64,000 nt of DNA. Source: Dokdonella fugitiva. GTDB lineage: Bacteria; Pseudomonadota; Gammaproteobacteria; Xanthomonadales; Rhodanobacteraceae. The notes below the pieces were generated by a model that was not told the DNA's origin, ran no database searches, and saw only the letters and a list, made by a program, of their open reading frames with translations. The stretch is from assembly GCF_014138265.1 (NCBI RefSeq), contig NZ_JACGXL010000001.1, forward strand, positions 752,525-816,524. Direction: 5' to 3'. Made by a program: the position numbers and the translations under genes. Of the stretch, positions 44,160 to 54,087 are shown piece after piece. Each line of letters starts with the position of its first letter. The stretch's first letter is position 1.

Positions 44160-46787
44160 TTACATCTGCTGTTCCAGCCATGCGGGAAGCGCTGCGAGTG
44201 CAGCATCGAGCGCCGGCGAATCGACGCCGCCGCCCTGCGCCATGTCGGGTCGGCCGCCGCCCTTGCCGCCGATCTGCGCTGCGACGTGCGCCACGACGTC
44301 GCCGGCCTTGACCTTGCCGAGAGCGGCACCGTGCACGCCACCGACGAGCGCGACCTTGCCGTCCGATGCCGAGGCAAGCAGCACGACGCAGTCCACGAGC
44401 TTCTGCTTGAGCGTGTCGACGCCGTCGCGCAGCGCCTTCGCGTCGAGTCCGTCGACGCGCGCGGCGACCACGCTCGCGCCGCCGACCTTGCGTGCGGACG
44501 CCGCGAGATCCTGCGTCGCCGAACTCGCCGCCTTCGCCTTGTACGACTCGAGCTCGCGCTCGAGCCTCTTCTGCCGCTCGAACAGCTGGCGCAGCTTGTC
44601 GACGACCTCGGGGCCGTTGGCCGACAGCAGGTCGCCGATCTGCTCGAGACGGTGCTCCTCGTCGGCGACGAAAGCGATTGCCGCGGCGCCGGTCACCGCC
44701 TCGATGCGGCGCACGCCCGCGGCGACGCCGCCTTCGCTGACGATCTTGAACAGGCCGATGTCGCCGGTGCGACCGACGTGCGTGCCGCCGCACAGCTCGG
44801 TCGAGAATTCGCCCATCTTCAGCACGCGCACCTCGTCACCGTACTTCTCGCCGAACAGCGCGATCGCGCCGAAGTCGAGCGCGTCCTGGTACGCCATCTC
44901 GTGCACTTCGGCCGGCGCGTTGCGCCGGATCTGCGCATTGACGAGGTCCTCGATCCGGCGCAGTTCTTCGGCGGCGATCGGCTGGAAGTGGGCGAAGTCG
45001 AAGCGCAGGCGATCGGGCGCGACGAGCGACCCCTTCTGCTGCACGTGCGTGCCTAGCTCGCTGCGCAACGCCGCGTGCAGCAGGTGCGTGGCGGAATGGT
45101 TGAGCACGGTCGACTGGCGGCGCGTCGCATCGACGTTCGCGTCGAGCGCCGCGCCCTTGTGCAGCGGCCTGCCGTGCCAGCGACCGAGGTGGGCGTGGAA
45201 CACGCCGCCGAGCTTGATCGTGTCGGCGACGTCGAAACGGCCGTCGCTGCCGTTCAGTACGCCCGTGTCGCCGACCTGGCCGCCCGACTCGGCATAGAAC
45301 GGCGTGCGGTCGAGCAGCACGACCGCCTCCTCGCCGTCGCCGAGCGCGTCGACGGCGCGGCCGTCGCGCACGATCGCGACCACCTTCGCCGCCGTCGCCA
45401 TGAGCGCTTCATAACCGAGGAACATGGTCGGCGCGAGCGCGCTCGCGACGTCCGCGGGCAAGGTCGCCTTGCTGTCGAACTGGCTCGCCGAGCGCGCGCG
45501 TTCGCGCTGCTGCTCCATCGCCGCCTCGAAGCCGGCCATGTCGACCGACAGGCCGCGCTCGCGCGCGATGTCGGCCGTGAGGTCGACCGGGAAACCGTAG
45601 GTGTCGTAGAGACGGAAGGCGTCGACGCCGGGGATCGTCTTGCCGGACTTGCGCGCGACCTCCTCGAACACCTTCATGCCCTGCTCGAGCGTCTCGCCGA
45701 ACCGCTCCTCTTCCGCCTTGAGCGCGCGCTCGACGAGGTCGCGCTTCGCCGGCAACTCCGGATACGCGTCGCCCATGACCTCGATCAGCGCCGGCACCAT
45801 CGCGTGGAAGAACGGCTGCTTCTGGCCGAGCATGTAGCCGTGCCGCAGCGCGCGCCGGATGATCCGGCGCAGCACGTAGCCGCGCCCCTCGTTCGACGGC
45901 AGCACGCCGTCGACGATGAGGAACGAGCACGCGCGGATGTGGTCGGCGATTACGCGCAGCGACTTGTTCTCGAGGTCGGGCGTGCCGGTGAGGCGCGCCG
46001 CTTCGCCGATCAGGCGCTGGAACAGGTCGATCTCGTAGTTCGAATGCACGTGCTGAAGCACGGCAGCGAGGCGTTCGAGCCCCATGCCGGTGTCGACGCA
46101 CGGCGCCGGCAGCTTCGCCAGCGTGCCGTCGGCGGCACGGTCGAACTGCATGAAGACGAGGTTCCAGATCTCGATGTAGCGGTCGCCGTCCTCGTCGGGC
46201 GATCCCGGCGGGCCACCGGCGATGCCTGCACCGTGGTCGTAGAAGATCTCGGTGCACGGCCCGCACGGACCGGTGTCGGCCATCTGCCAGAAATTGTCCG
46301 ACGCGTACGGGGCACCCTTGTTGTCGCCGATGCGCACGATGCGCGCGGGCGCGATCCCGATCTCGTCCTTCCAGATCGCATACGCCTCGTCGTCGGTGTG
46401 GTAGACCGTGACCCACAGGCGGTCCTTCTCGAGCCCGAGCACGCCGGTGAGGAACTCCCACGCCCACGCGATCGCTTCGCGCTTGAAGTAGTCGCCGAAC
46501 GACCAGTTGCCGAGCATCTCGAAGAACGTGTGGTGGCGCGCCGTATAGCCGACCGAGTCGAGGTCGTTGTGCTTGCCGCCCGCGCGCAGGCAGCGCTGCA
46601 CGTCGGCCGCGCGCACGTAACCGAGCTTCTCGCTGCCGAGAAACACGTTCTTGAACTGCACCATGCCGGAGTTCGTGAACAGCAGGGTCGGATCGTTCGA
46701 CGGCACGAGCGAACTCGACGGCACGATCGTGTGGTCCTTGGAGCGGAAGAACTCCAGGAACGCGGAGCGGATTTCGGAAGTTTTCAT
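44160..46787 (-). CDS. alaS: Alanyl-tRNA synthetase
   Basis: The product is 875 residues from ATG 46787 ([14 protein letters not shown]), the standard length. The class II catalytic core holds [18 protein letters not shown]. The editing domain carries zinc-type ligands [11 protein letters not shown] and [11 protein letters not shown]. The C-Ala domain ends with [20 protein letters not shown]. An in-frame ATG further upstream gives a non-conserved extension and is rejected. It sits between recX and csrA, as in E. coli. Firm identification. Confidence 0.97.
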   Translation of the reverse strand: MKTSEIRSAFLEFFRSKDHTIVPSSSLVPSNDPTLLFTNSGMVQFKNVFLGSEKLGYVRAADVQRCLRAGGKHNDLDSVGYTARHHTFFEMLGNWSFGDYFKREAIAWAWEFLTGVLGLEKDRLWVTVYHTDDEAYAIWKDEIGIAPARIVRIGDNKGAPYASDNFWQMADTGPCGPCTEIFYDHGAGIAGGPPGSPDEDGDRYIEIWNLVFMQFDRAADGTLAKLPAPCVDTGMGLERLAAVLQHVHSNYEIDLFQRLIGEAARLTGTPDLENKSLRVIADHIRACSFLIVDGVLPSNEGRGYVLRRIIRRALRHGYMLGQKQPFFHAMVPALIEVMGDAYPELPAKRDLVERALKAEEERFGETLEQGMKVFEEVARKSGKTIPGVDAFRLYDTYGFPVDLTADIARERGLSVDMAGFEAAMEQQRERARSASQFDSKATLPADVASALAPTMFLGYEALMATAAKVVAIVRDGRAVDALGDGEEAVVLLDRTPFYAESGGQVGDTGVLNGSDGRFDVADTIKLGGVFHAHLGRWHGRPLHKGAALDANVDATRRQSTVLNHSATHLLHAALRSELGTHVQQKGSLVAPDRLRFDFAHFQPIAAEELRRIEDLVNAQIRRNAPAEVHEMAYQDALDFGAIALFGEKYGDEVRVLKMGEFSTELCGGTHVGRTGDIGLFKIVSEGGVAAGVRRIEAVTGAAAIAFVADEEHRLEQIGDLLSANGPEVVDKLRQLFERQKRLERELESYKAKAASSATQDLAASARKVGGASVVAARVDGLDAKALRDGVDTLKQKLVDCVVLLASASDGKVALVGGVHGAALGKVKAGDVVAHVAAQIGGKGGGRPDMAQGGGVDSPALDAALAALPAWLEQQM

Positions 46788-46852
46788 CGGGACGGATCGG
46801 GGCGGATGCGAAAGGCGGACACGCCGGAAGATGCGGTCCGGAATTCGAGCCA

Positions 46853-47350
46853 TCAATCCAACTCTTCGCCCGGATCGTCCACTTCGGCGTGCGTGACGGC
46901 GCGTACTGTCGCCGGATCGAAGCCGCGGCGCAAGAGAAACCCGGCGCGGGCGGCGCGTTCTCCGTGGTCCGCGGGCGCTTTCGCGCCGTAACGGCGCCGC
47001 AACTGCGCGGCGGCAGCCGCGCTCCAGTCGCCGTCCAGCGCTGCGATCGCCTCGCGGATCGCCGCTTCGGCGAGGCCGTGCGATTTGAGTTCCGCGCGGA
47101 TCCGCCGCGGACCGTAGCCTTGCGAGCTGCGCTGGCGCGCGATACTCGCGGCGAAGCGCGCGTCGTTCTGGTAATCCTGCTGCTGCAGCCGATCGACCGC
47201 GTCGCCGGCCTCGTCCGTGGCATGCCCGCGCGCGGCCAGCTTCGTCCTGAGTTCGCGCGCGGAGTGCTCGCGGCGCGCGAGCAGCCCGAGCGCACGGTCG
47301 TAGCCCGAGCGTGGCGCGCCTTCCGTGCCTGGCCTTCCCTTCTTCTTCAT
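46853..47350 (-). CDS. recX: Regulatory protein RecX
   Basis: RecX binds RecA filaments and limits their growth. The product is 165 residues starting at ATG 47350 ([11 protein letters not shown]), with GAGG 7 nt upstream. Typical three-helix repeats are seen: [28 protein letters not shown]-like [19 protein letters not shown], and [14 protein letters not shown]. In most gammaproteobacteria recX follows recA directly. Here 884 bp separate them and the gap is filled by a gene on the other strand, so recX cannot simply be read through as part of a short recA operon. An inverted repeat lies just upstream. Confidence 0.93.
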   Translation of the reverse strand: MKKKGRPGTEGAPRSGYDRALGLLARREHSARELRTKLAARGHATDEAGDAVDRLQQQDYQNDARFAASIARQRSSQGYGPRRIRAELKSHGLAEAAIREAIAALDGDWSAAAAAQLRRRYGAKAPADHGERAARAGFLLRRGFDPATVRAVTHAEVDDPGEELD

Positions 47351-47364
47351 CGCATGCCTCGGCT

Positions 47365-47382
47365 GTCGAACGATGGTTCGAC
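47365..47382. promoter_or_regulatory. Inverted repeat between divergent recX and the methyltransferase gene
   Basis: GTCGAAC and GTTCGAC form 7-bp arms around GATG. The core fits CGWAC-N4-GTWCG, the same framework as the operator in front of lexA (CGTAC-GAAT-GTACG). It lies 15 bp from the recX start and 28 bp from the methyltransferase start, so a bound repressor could affect both. Confidence 0.45.
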
Positions 47383-47409
47383 CGCGTATCCTAGATCGAT
47401 TGCCCCAGC

Positions 47410-48225
47410 ATGAAATCGAGCCGGATGGCCGAACACGGAACCGCCGAGCACCTCCCCGACCCGCTGCCGCGCAAGATCAATGTCGGTTGCGGCTACGATC
47501 GCCGGGAAGGCTACCTCAACGTCGACCTGCACGCGGTGCACAACCCCGATCTCGTCGGCGATGTCGTCGCCCTGCCGATGCTGCCCTCCGGTGCATTCGA
47601 CGAAGTCCTTGCACAGGACGTGCTCGAGCACTTCGAGCGGGCGAAAACGGCGCCGGCGTTGCAGGAATGGTCGCGCCTGCTCGCACCGGGCGGAGTCCTC
47701 CATGTGCGGGTACCGGCCCTGGCGGGCATGTTCGACCTGCTGTCGCAACCCGAGCGACGCGATCCGGCCCGCGCGGAGGAGATCATCCACCTCGTCTACG
47801 GAACGCAGGCGTACACCGGCGACTACCACCTCGCCGGCTTCACTGCGCAGACGCTCGACGGCCGCTTGCGCGATGCCGGCCTGCTCGTGTGCGAGGCTTC
47901 GATCCTGCACGGGTGGCTGTTCGACGTACGCGCGAGGAAAACCGATCGTCTCGACGACGATCGCGAGTTCGTGCATTCGGCCTACTTCTCGATACTCGGG
48001 CGTCCCGCCGACGCAGGCGGGCTGGCGAACTTCGCCGACGCGCTCGCGCAACGGCGCATGACGCGCGACGACGTGACCGCCGCCTTGCGGAACAGTGCCG
48101 AAGCGCGTTTTCTCGCGAACCATCCGGCCTACCTGCTGCCCTACGCCGCGCGCATCGAGCCCGGAGTCGGGCAGAGCCTGCGCAACCTCGCTGCAGCGTT
48201 GCTCAGGCTCGTGCGGCGACGCTGA
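47410..48225 (+). CDS. SAM-dependent methyltransferase fused to a DUF4214-like domain
   Basis: The product is 271 residues. The N-terminal half is a class I methyltransferase-like domain: motif I in KINVGCGYDRREGYLNVDL and post-motifs FDEVLAQDVLEHFERA and LLAPGGVLHVRVPAL. The C-terminal part (about 180-235), FVHSAYFSILGRPADAGGL, is a DUF4214-type helical domain, which elsewhere is attached to glycosyltransferases and surface proteins. It might modify a polysaccharide or surface molecule, which is inference. The gene is antisense to, and between, recA and recX: it ends 9 bp from the recA stop. Start ATG 47410 has no good ribosome-binding site; ATG 47425 is an alternative. Confidence 0.8.
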   Translation: MKSSRMAEHGTAEHLPDPLPRKINVGCGYDRREGYLNVDLHAVHNPDLVGDVVALPMLPSGAFDEVLAQDVLEHFERAKTAPALQEWSRLLAPGGVLHVRVPALAGMFDLLSQPERRDPARAEEIIHLVYGTQAYTGDYHLAGFTAQTLDGRLRDAGLLVCEASILHGWLFDVRARKTDRLDDDREFVHSAYFSILGRPADAGGLANFADALAQRRMTRDDVTAALRNSAEARFLANHPAYLLPYAARIEPGVGQSLRNLAAALLRLVRRR

Positions 48226-48234
48226 CCGTCCGGG

Positions 48235-49260
<1,026 letters not shown>

Positions 49261-49382
49261 CGCGGAATCCTCGATATCGTGTGGGTGGCGGCGAAGGTGC
49301 CGCCGTGGCGTCTCAGCGTGTAAGACACCTTGCCATCCGATTATCCCACAGCGACGCGCGACCGCTACGCACCACGCGCGCT

Positions 49383-49892
49383 TCAGCTCGTAAGAATCCG
49401 CCGGACGCCGTCGAGCGCGGCGCCCACGGTCTGCCGTCGCACGGCTTCGCGATCACCGTCGAAGTGGAACAGCTCGGCGCGCGCATAGCCGCCGCGGCGC
49501 TTCCAGCCGATCCACACCGTGCCGACCGGCTTGTCCGGCGTCCCGCCGCCAGGCCCGGCGACGCCCGTGACTGCGACGGCGACGCTCGCGCCGTAGCGCG
49601 CGAGCGCCCCGGACACCATCTCGACCGCGGTTTCCTGGCTCACCGCGCCGTGTCGCTCGAGCGTGTGCGGTTGCACGCCGAGCAGCGATTCCTTCGCCTC
49701 GTAGCTGTAGGCGACCACGCCGCACTCGAACCAGTTCGAACTGCCGGGGATGTCGGTGAGCACTTTCGCGATCCAGCCGCCGGTGCACGATTCCGCGGCG
49801 ACCACGGTCTGTCCGCGCGCGATGAGGCACTCGGCCACGGATTGCGCGAGCGCCTGGAGTTCGCTGTCGCTGGCGGTCTGCGAGGTCGGCAT
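49383..49892 (-). CDS. pncC: CinA C-terminal family protein, nicotinamide-nucleotide amidohydrolase
   Basis: The product is 169 residues from ATG 49892 ([15 protein letters not shown]), with GGAG 6 nt upstream. It is the stand-alone C-terminal domain of CinA, which hydrolyses nicotinamide mononucleotide in NAD salvage. Family motifs: [32 protein letters not shown], and [20 protein letters not shown]. It is upstream of recA in the same direction, the standard order in gammaproteobacteria (E. coli ygaD-recA). In Xanthomonas relatives a lexA gene is often found between; none is here. Firm family identification. Confidence 0.93.
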   Translation of the reverse strand: MPTSQTASDSELQALAQSVAECLIARGQTVVAAESCTGGWIAKVLTDIPGSSNWFECGVVAYSYEAKESLLGVQPHTLERHGAVSQETAVEMVSGALARYGASVAVAVTGVAGPGGGTPDKPVGTVWIGWKRRGGYARAELFHFDGDREAVRRQTVGAALDGVRRILTS

Positions 49893-49931
49893 CGGACGCT
49901 CCAGTGGCGGAGCGAGCCATGATGCCACAGG

Positions 49932-49963
49932 TCGGCGCGGCACCCGCACGGGCGCCGCGCCGA
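49932..49963 (-). terminator. Hairpin downstream of metE
   Basis: A 10-bp perfect stem (49932-49941 with 49954-49963, 12-nt loop) lies 7 bp after the metE stop and before pncC. It has no T-tract. Confidence 0.55.
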
Positions 49964-49969
49964 TCACCC

Positions 49970-52234
49970 TCAGGCAGCCCGCTCGATCGCGCGCAGCTCC
50001 CGTGCGGCGACGACCATCGCGGCGAGTGCCGCACGCACCTCCGGCCATCCGCGCGTCTTCAAGCCGCAATCCGGGTTCACCCATAGCTGGGCGGGATCGA
50101 GGTGTGCGCGCGCCTTGCGCAGCAACGCGAGCATGTCGGCGCTCGCGGGGACGTGCGGAGAATGGATGTCGTAGACGCCGGGGCCTATCGCGTTCGGATA
50201 GCGATAGCCGACGAACGCGTCGAGCAGCTCCATGCGCGAGCGCGACGTCTCGATCGAAACGACGTCGGCATCCATCGCCGCGACCGCCTCGATGATGTCG
50301 TTGAACTCCGCGTAGCACATGTGCGTGTGGACCTGAGTCTCGTCGCGCACTCCGGCCGCCGCCAGGCGGAAACAGTCGACCGCCCATCCGAGGTAGGTCG
50401 CGCGATCGGCGCTGCGCAGCGGCAATCCTTCGCGCAACGCGGGCTCGTCGATCTGGATCACGCGGATGCCGGACGCTTCGAGGTCGAGCACCTCGTCGCG
50501 CAGGGCGAGCGCGATCTGCCGGCAGGTCTCGCTGCGCGGCTGGTCGTCGCGCACGAACGACCACTGCAGGATGGTGACCGGCCCGGTCAGCATGCCCTTC
50601 ATCGGCCGCGGCGTCAGGCCCTGTGCGTAGCACGACCACTCGACCGTCATCGGTCGGCGGCGCGCGACGTCGGCGTGGATGATCGGCGGCTTGACGCAAC
50701 GCGAACCGTAGCTCTGCACCCAGCCCTGCTTCGTGAACGCGAAGCCGTCGAGCTGTTCGCCGAAGTATTCGACCATGTCGTTGCGCTCGAACTCCCCGTG
50801 CACGAGAACGTCGATGCCGAGTTCCTCCTGCTCGCGCACGGCGCGGCGCGTCTGTTCCTCGAGGAAGCGCCGGTAGTCGGCGGCGGTGAGCCTGCCGGCG
50901 CGATGCGCGGCGCGCGCCTTGCGCACCTCCTCGGTCTGCGGAAACGAACCGATCGTCGTGGTCGGGAACAACGGCAGATCGAGCGCGGTGTGCTGCCGCG
51001 CACGACGCAGGGCGTACGGAGAGCGGCGATCGAGCATGTCCGGCGTGACGGCCGCGAGCCTGTCGCGCACGTCGGCGCGCCCCAGAGCCGACGTCGCGCG
51101 CGCGATGCGGGGCGCTTCCACCGCGGCGAGCGCGGCATCGTCGCCGTCGAGTGCGTCCGCGAGCACGCGCAGTTCCTCGATCTTCTGTCGCGCGAAGGCG
51201 AGGCTATCGCGGATCGCCGGTTCGAGCGTGGTCTCCCCTGCACTGTCGATCGGCACGTGCAGCAGCGAGCACGACGGCGCCAGCCAGCAGGCATCCTCGC
51301 CACGCTGCTCGACGGCGCGCCGGGCGAGCGCGAGCGCTTCGCGCAGGTCGGCGCGCCAGACGTTGCGTCCGTCGACGAGGCCGAGCGACAGCGTGCGGTC
51401 GTCGGGAAGATCGCGCAGCACGGCGTCGAACTGCTGCGGCGCGCGCACGAGGTCGACATGCAGCCCGTCGACCGGGAGGGTGGTCGCGAGCGGCAGCTGA
51501 TCGCCGAGTGCGCCGAAGTAGCTGGTCAGCAACCGCTTCGGACCTTTCGCCGATGCGAGCGCATCGTACGCACGCCGGTAGGCGGCGCGCGTGCGATCGT
51601 CGAGATCGAGCACGAGGCACGGCTCGTCGAGCTGCACCCACTCCGCGCCGGCCTCGTGCAGCCGCGCCAGCAGGTCCGCGTAAGCGGCCACTAGGTCGTC
51701 GACGAGATCGAGCGCCGGGCTGCCGTCGACGGTCTTGGCCAACAGCAGGAACGACACCGGGCCGAGCAGCACCGGCCGGGCGGCGAAGCCCGCGGCGAGC
51801 GCCTCCCTGAATTCCGCGACCGGCTTGTCGCCGTGCAGGGCGAACGCCTGCCCGCGCCGCAGTTCCGGCACGAGATAGTGGTAGTTCGTGTCGAACCACT
51901 TCGTCATCTCGAGCGCGCGCCGGCCGGACCCGCCGCGTGCGCTCGCGAAGTACGCGGCGAGCGGGTCGCTGGAAGCCGACTCGAGATGGACGTGCGGCAG
52001 AGCGCCGAACAGCCAGGCCGTGTCGAGCACGTGGTCGTACAGGGAAAAATCGTTGGCCGCGACGACGTCGGCGCCGGCATCGCGCTGCAGTTGCCAATGA
52101 TTTCGACGCAGCGCGCGCGCCGCTTCGAGCAGGCCGGCGGCGTCCAGGTCGCCGGACCAATGCGACTCCAGCGCGGTCTTCAGCTCGCGTCGGCGCCCGA
52201 TGCGCGGAAAACCAAGCAGGGTGACTCGTGACAT
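49970..52234 (-). CDS. metE: Cobalamin-independent methionine synthase
   Basis: MetE makes methionine from homocysteine and methyltetrahydrofolate without B12. The product is 754 residues from ATG 52234 (MSRVTLLGFPRIGRRRELK), the normal length. Zinc and catalytic residues are seen in the C-terminal domain: HTHMCYAEFND (His, Cys) and NPDCGLKTR (Cys). Other signatures are TTTIGSFPQTEEVR and QIDEPALREGLPL. The transcript starts about 400 nt upstream and carries a cobalamin riboswitch (52446-52625), then a hairpin that pairs the ribosome-binding site. MetE is therefore expected to be off when B12 is present and MetH can work. Firm identification. Confidence 0.97.
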   Translation of the reverse strand: MSRVTLLGFPRIGRRRELKTALESHWSGDLDAAGLLEAARALRRNHWQLQRDAGADVVAANDFSLYDHVLDTAWLFGALPHVHLESASSDPLAAYFASARGGSGRRALEMTKWFDTNYHYLVPELRRGQAFALHGDKPVAEFREALAAGFAARPVLLGPVSFLLLAKTVDGSPALDLVDDLVAAYADLLARLHEAGAEWVQLDEPCLVLDLDDRTRAAYRRAYDALASAKGPKRLLTSYFGALGDQLPLATTLPVDGLHVDLVRAPQQFDAVLRDLPDDRTLSLGLVDGRNVWRADLREALALARRAVEQRGEDACWLAPSCSLLHVPIDSAGETTLEPAIRDSLAFARQKIEELRVLADALDGDDAALAAVEAPRIARATSALGRADVRDRLAAVTPDMLDRRSPYALRRARQHTALDLPLFPTTTIGSFPQTEEVRKARAAHRAGRLTAADYRRFLEEQTRRAVREQEELGIDVLVHGEFERNDMVEYFGEQLDGFAFTKQGWVQSYGSRCVKPPIIHADVARRRPMTVEWSCYAQGLTPRPMKGMLTGPVTILQWSFVRDDQPRSETCRQIALALRDEVLDLEASGIRVIQIDEPALREGLPLRSADRATYLGWAVDCFRLAAAGVRDETQVHTHMCYAEFNDIIEAVAAMDADVVSIETSRSRMELLDAFVGYRYPNAIGPGVYDIHSPHVPASADMLALLRKARAHLDPAQLWVNPDCGLKTRGWPEVRAALAAMVVAARELRAIERAA

Positions 52235-52240
52235 GTGGAT

Positions 52241-52268
52241 CTCCTCGGTGCGTGGATACACGGAGGAG
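52241..52268 (-). promoter_or_regulatory. Shine-Dalgarno-sequestering hairpin of metE
   Basis: On the minus strand CTCCTCC (52268-52262) can pair with GAGGAG (52246-52241), the metE ribosome-binding site, closed by an inner CGTG-TATC-CACG stem. This is the likely expression platform of the riboswitch, acting on translation. The pairing is seen directly; the switching is inferred. Confidence 0.6.
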
Positions 52269-52445
52269 CGAAAGCAACGGCGGGCCGCTCGGCCAGCGTC
52301 GACCTCCGCCCCCGCGGGCGAGCCGGAAATCCCGCGGGATGGCAGGGACGCACGTACACGCGCCGCGATGCAGGGCGCGTCCAGGCGTCCCGATGATTCC
52401 CCCGCGGGAATCCCAGGTCGGACGGACGGCCTGTGGCCGTCCGGT

Positions 52446-52625
52446 CGAGGCAGGTCTTCGGGCTCGTGGACACGAGCGCGGAGCGCCCTCCTAGGTCCGC
52501 CGCTTCCCAGGCACCAGGCCCAGTGCGAAGGCGGACTTCGTTTCCACATACCGCTGCGGGGCAGCCCCGGATTCGCACCGGGTTCCCTTCAATCCAGCGC
52601 GCCGCTCGTCGCGTCGCGCTGGAAC
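52446..52625 (-). ncRNA. Cobalamin riboswitch (metE leader)
   Basis: Conserved B12-riboswitch blocks are present in order on the minus strand: GGTTCC, AAGGGAACCCGGTGCGAATC, GGGGCTGCCCCGCAGCGGTA, AGTCCGC, CACTGGGCCTGGTGCCTGGG, AAGCGGCGGAC, and GAAGACCTGCC at the 3' end. The metE start lies about 210 nt downstream. It is the expected control for a B12-independent enzyme. Confidence 0.93.
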
Positions 52626-52639
52626 CATCGACGCATGGA

Positions 52640-52668
52640 AGGCTAGACGGATGGACGTCTTTCGTCAA
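52640..52668 (-). promoter_or_regulatory. metE promoter
   Basis: TTGACG (52668-52663) and TAGCCT (52645-52640) are 17 bp apart on the minus strand. The start point near 52633 lies just ahead of the first conserved riboswitch block. Confidence 0.55.
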
Positions 52669-52694
52669 CGCGCGCGGCAGGACGCGACGCCCGC

Positions 52695-53084
52695 TCAGCC
52701 GATCGCGCGACCGACCGGCACGGCGCGGCCGGCCGCGTCCACCGCGACCATGACGAACTCGCCGCTGGTCGCGAGCTCGGCTTGCGCGCCGGGCGTCGCC
52801 TCGCTCGACAGGCTCACGCGCACGGTCATCGAGCTGCGCCCGACGCCGACGACGGTCGCGACGAGTTCGACGATCTCGCCGAGCCGCACCGCGCGGCGAA
52901 AATCGATGCGGTCCGAGCGTGCGGTGACGACCGTGCGCCCGCAGAAACGGCTCGCGGCGAGGAACGCGGCCTTGTCCATCCACGCGAGCGCCTGACCGCC
53001 GAACAGCGAACCGAGGTGGTTGCAATGGTCAGGGAACACGATCTCGACCAGGCGCACCTCTGTCGGCGCAGCGTCAGAAGGCAT
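52695..53084 (-). CDS. Acyl-CoA thioesterase (YciA-like hotdog family)
   Basis: The product is 129 residues from ATG 53084. It has the hotdog helix and active-site Asp: SLFGGQALAWMDKAAFLAA, followed by FRRAVRLGEIVELVATVVGVG. These enzymes hydrolyse acyl-CoA esters in the cytoplasm. Its start overlaps the nrdB stop by 11 bp, so it is the third gene of the nrdA-nrdB operon and should follow the same cobalamin control. A functional link to nucleotide reduction is not obvious. The metE promoter lies about 30 bp beyond its stop. Substrate preference is unknown. Confidence 0.88.
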   Translation of the reverse strand: MPSDAAPTEVRLVEIVFPDHCNHLGSLFGGQALAWMDKAAFLAASRFCGRTVVTARSDRIDFRRAVRLGEIVELVATVVGVGRSSMTVRVSLSSEATPGAQAELATSGEFVMVAVDAAGRAVPVGRAIG

Positions 53085-54087
53085 GGTCGAAGCCCACCTC
53101 GCCCTGCACCGCGACCTGGTACGCCGACACGCGTCGCTCGAAGAAGTTGGTGAGCTCCTGCACGTCCTGCAGTTCCATGAACGGGAACGGATTGCGCGCG
53201 CCGTACCGCGGCGGCAGGTGCAGCATCGCGAGGCGCTGGTCGGCGACGTACTCGAGGTACTGGCGCATCTCCTTGAGCGTCATGCCGACCACGCCACCGC
53301 CGAGCACGTCCTCGGCGAACTGCGTCTCGCAGTCGACGGCCTCGCCGATCATCTGCGCCACCTGCTCGGCCCACCGCGCGTCGAGCAGCTGCGGCTGCTC
53401 GCGTTCGACCGTGCGCAGCACCTCGAACGCGAAGCCCATGTGCGCCGACTCGTCGCGGAACACCCAGGCGGTGCCCGCGGCGAGGCCCGGCAGCAGTCCG
53501 CGCGAACGCAGGAAATAGACGTAGGCGAAGGCACCGAAGAAGAACAGGCCCTCGATGCACGTCGCGAAGCAGGTCAGGTTGAGCAGGAAGCGGCGCCGGT
53601 CTTCGTCCGTGGCGATGCGGTCGAGCGAGTGGATCGAATCGATCCAGCGCTGGCAGAACGCGGCCTTGCGGCGGATCGACGGGATGTTCTCCACCGCGGC
53701 GAACGCCTGCGCGCGGCGGTCCGGCTGCGGGATGTAGTTGTCGAGCAAGGTCAGGTAGAACTGCACGTGCAGCGCCTCCTCGTACAACTGGCGCGACAGG
53801 TACATGCGCGCCTCCGGCGCATTGATGTGCCGGTACAGGTTGAGCACGAGGTTGTTGGCGACGATCGAGTCCCCCGTCGCGAAGAACGCGACGAGGCGCT
53901 CGATCAGGTGGCGGTCGGCCGGCGTCATGCGCTGCGCGAGATGGCCGAGGTCAATCTGGAAGTCGATCTCCTCGACCGTCCAGGTGTTCTTGATCGCGGC
54001 GCGATACATCTCGTAGAACTGCGGATAGCGCATCGGCCGCAAGGTGAGGTCGAAGCCGGGGTCGAGCAGGCGGCTGGCGGCGTTCAT
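53074..54087 (-). CDS. nrdB: Ribonucleotide reductase class I, beta subunit
   Basis: NrdB carries the diiron-tyrosyl radical used by NrdA. The product is 337 residues from ATG 54087, which overlaps the nrdA stop (ATGA), so translation is coupled. Metal and radical residues appear in their usual pattern: Asp in ATGDSIVANN, Glu-x-x-His plus the radical Tyr in EEALHVQFY, Glu in CIEGLFFFGAF, and Glu-x-x-His in RDESAHMGF. The conserved C-terminus ends VGFDHAF, the tail that docks on NrdA. An apparent longer open frame upstream is only overlap with nrdA. Firm identification. Confidence 0.96.
   Translation of the reverse strand: MNAASRLLDPGFDLTLRPMRYPQFYEMYRAAIKNTWTVEEIDFQIDLGHLAQRMTPADRHLIERLVAFFATGDSIVANNLVLNLYRHINAPEARMYLSRQLYEEALHVQFYLTLLDNYIPQPDRRAQAFAAVENIPSIRRKAAFCQRWIDSIHSLDRIATDEDRRRFLLNLTCFATCIEGLFFFGAFAYVYFLRSRGLLPGLAAGTAWVFRDESAHMGFAFEVLRTVEREQPQLLDARWAEQVAQMIGEAVDCETQFAEDVLGGGVVGMTLKEMRQYLEYVADQRLAMLHLPPRYGARNPFPFMELQDVQELTNFFERRVSAYQVAVQGEVGFDHAF

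Noticed and set aside
49261..49382. LexA operator upstream of recA
   Set aside because: No GTAC-type palindrome, no CGWAC-N4-GTWCG match and no TTAGTA-type site was found in the gap. A more distant site cannot be excluded.
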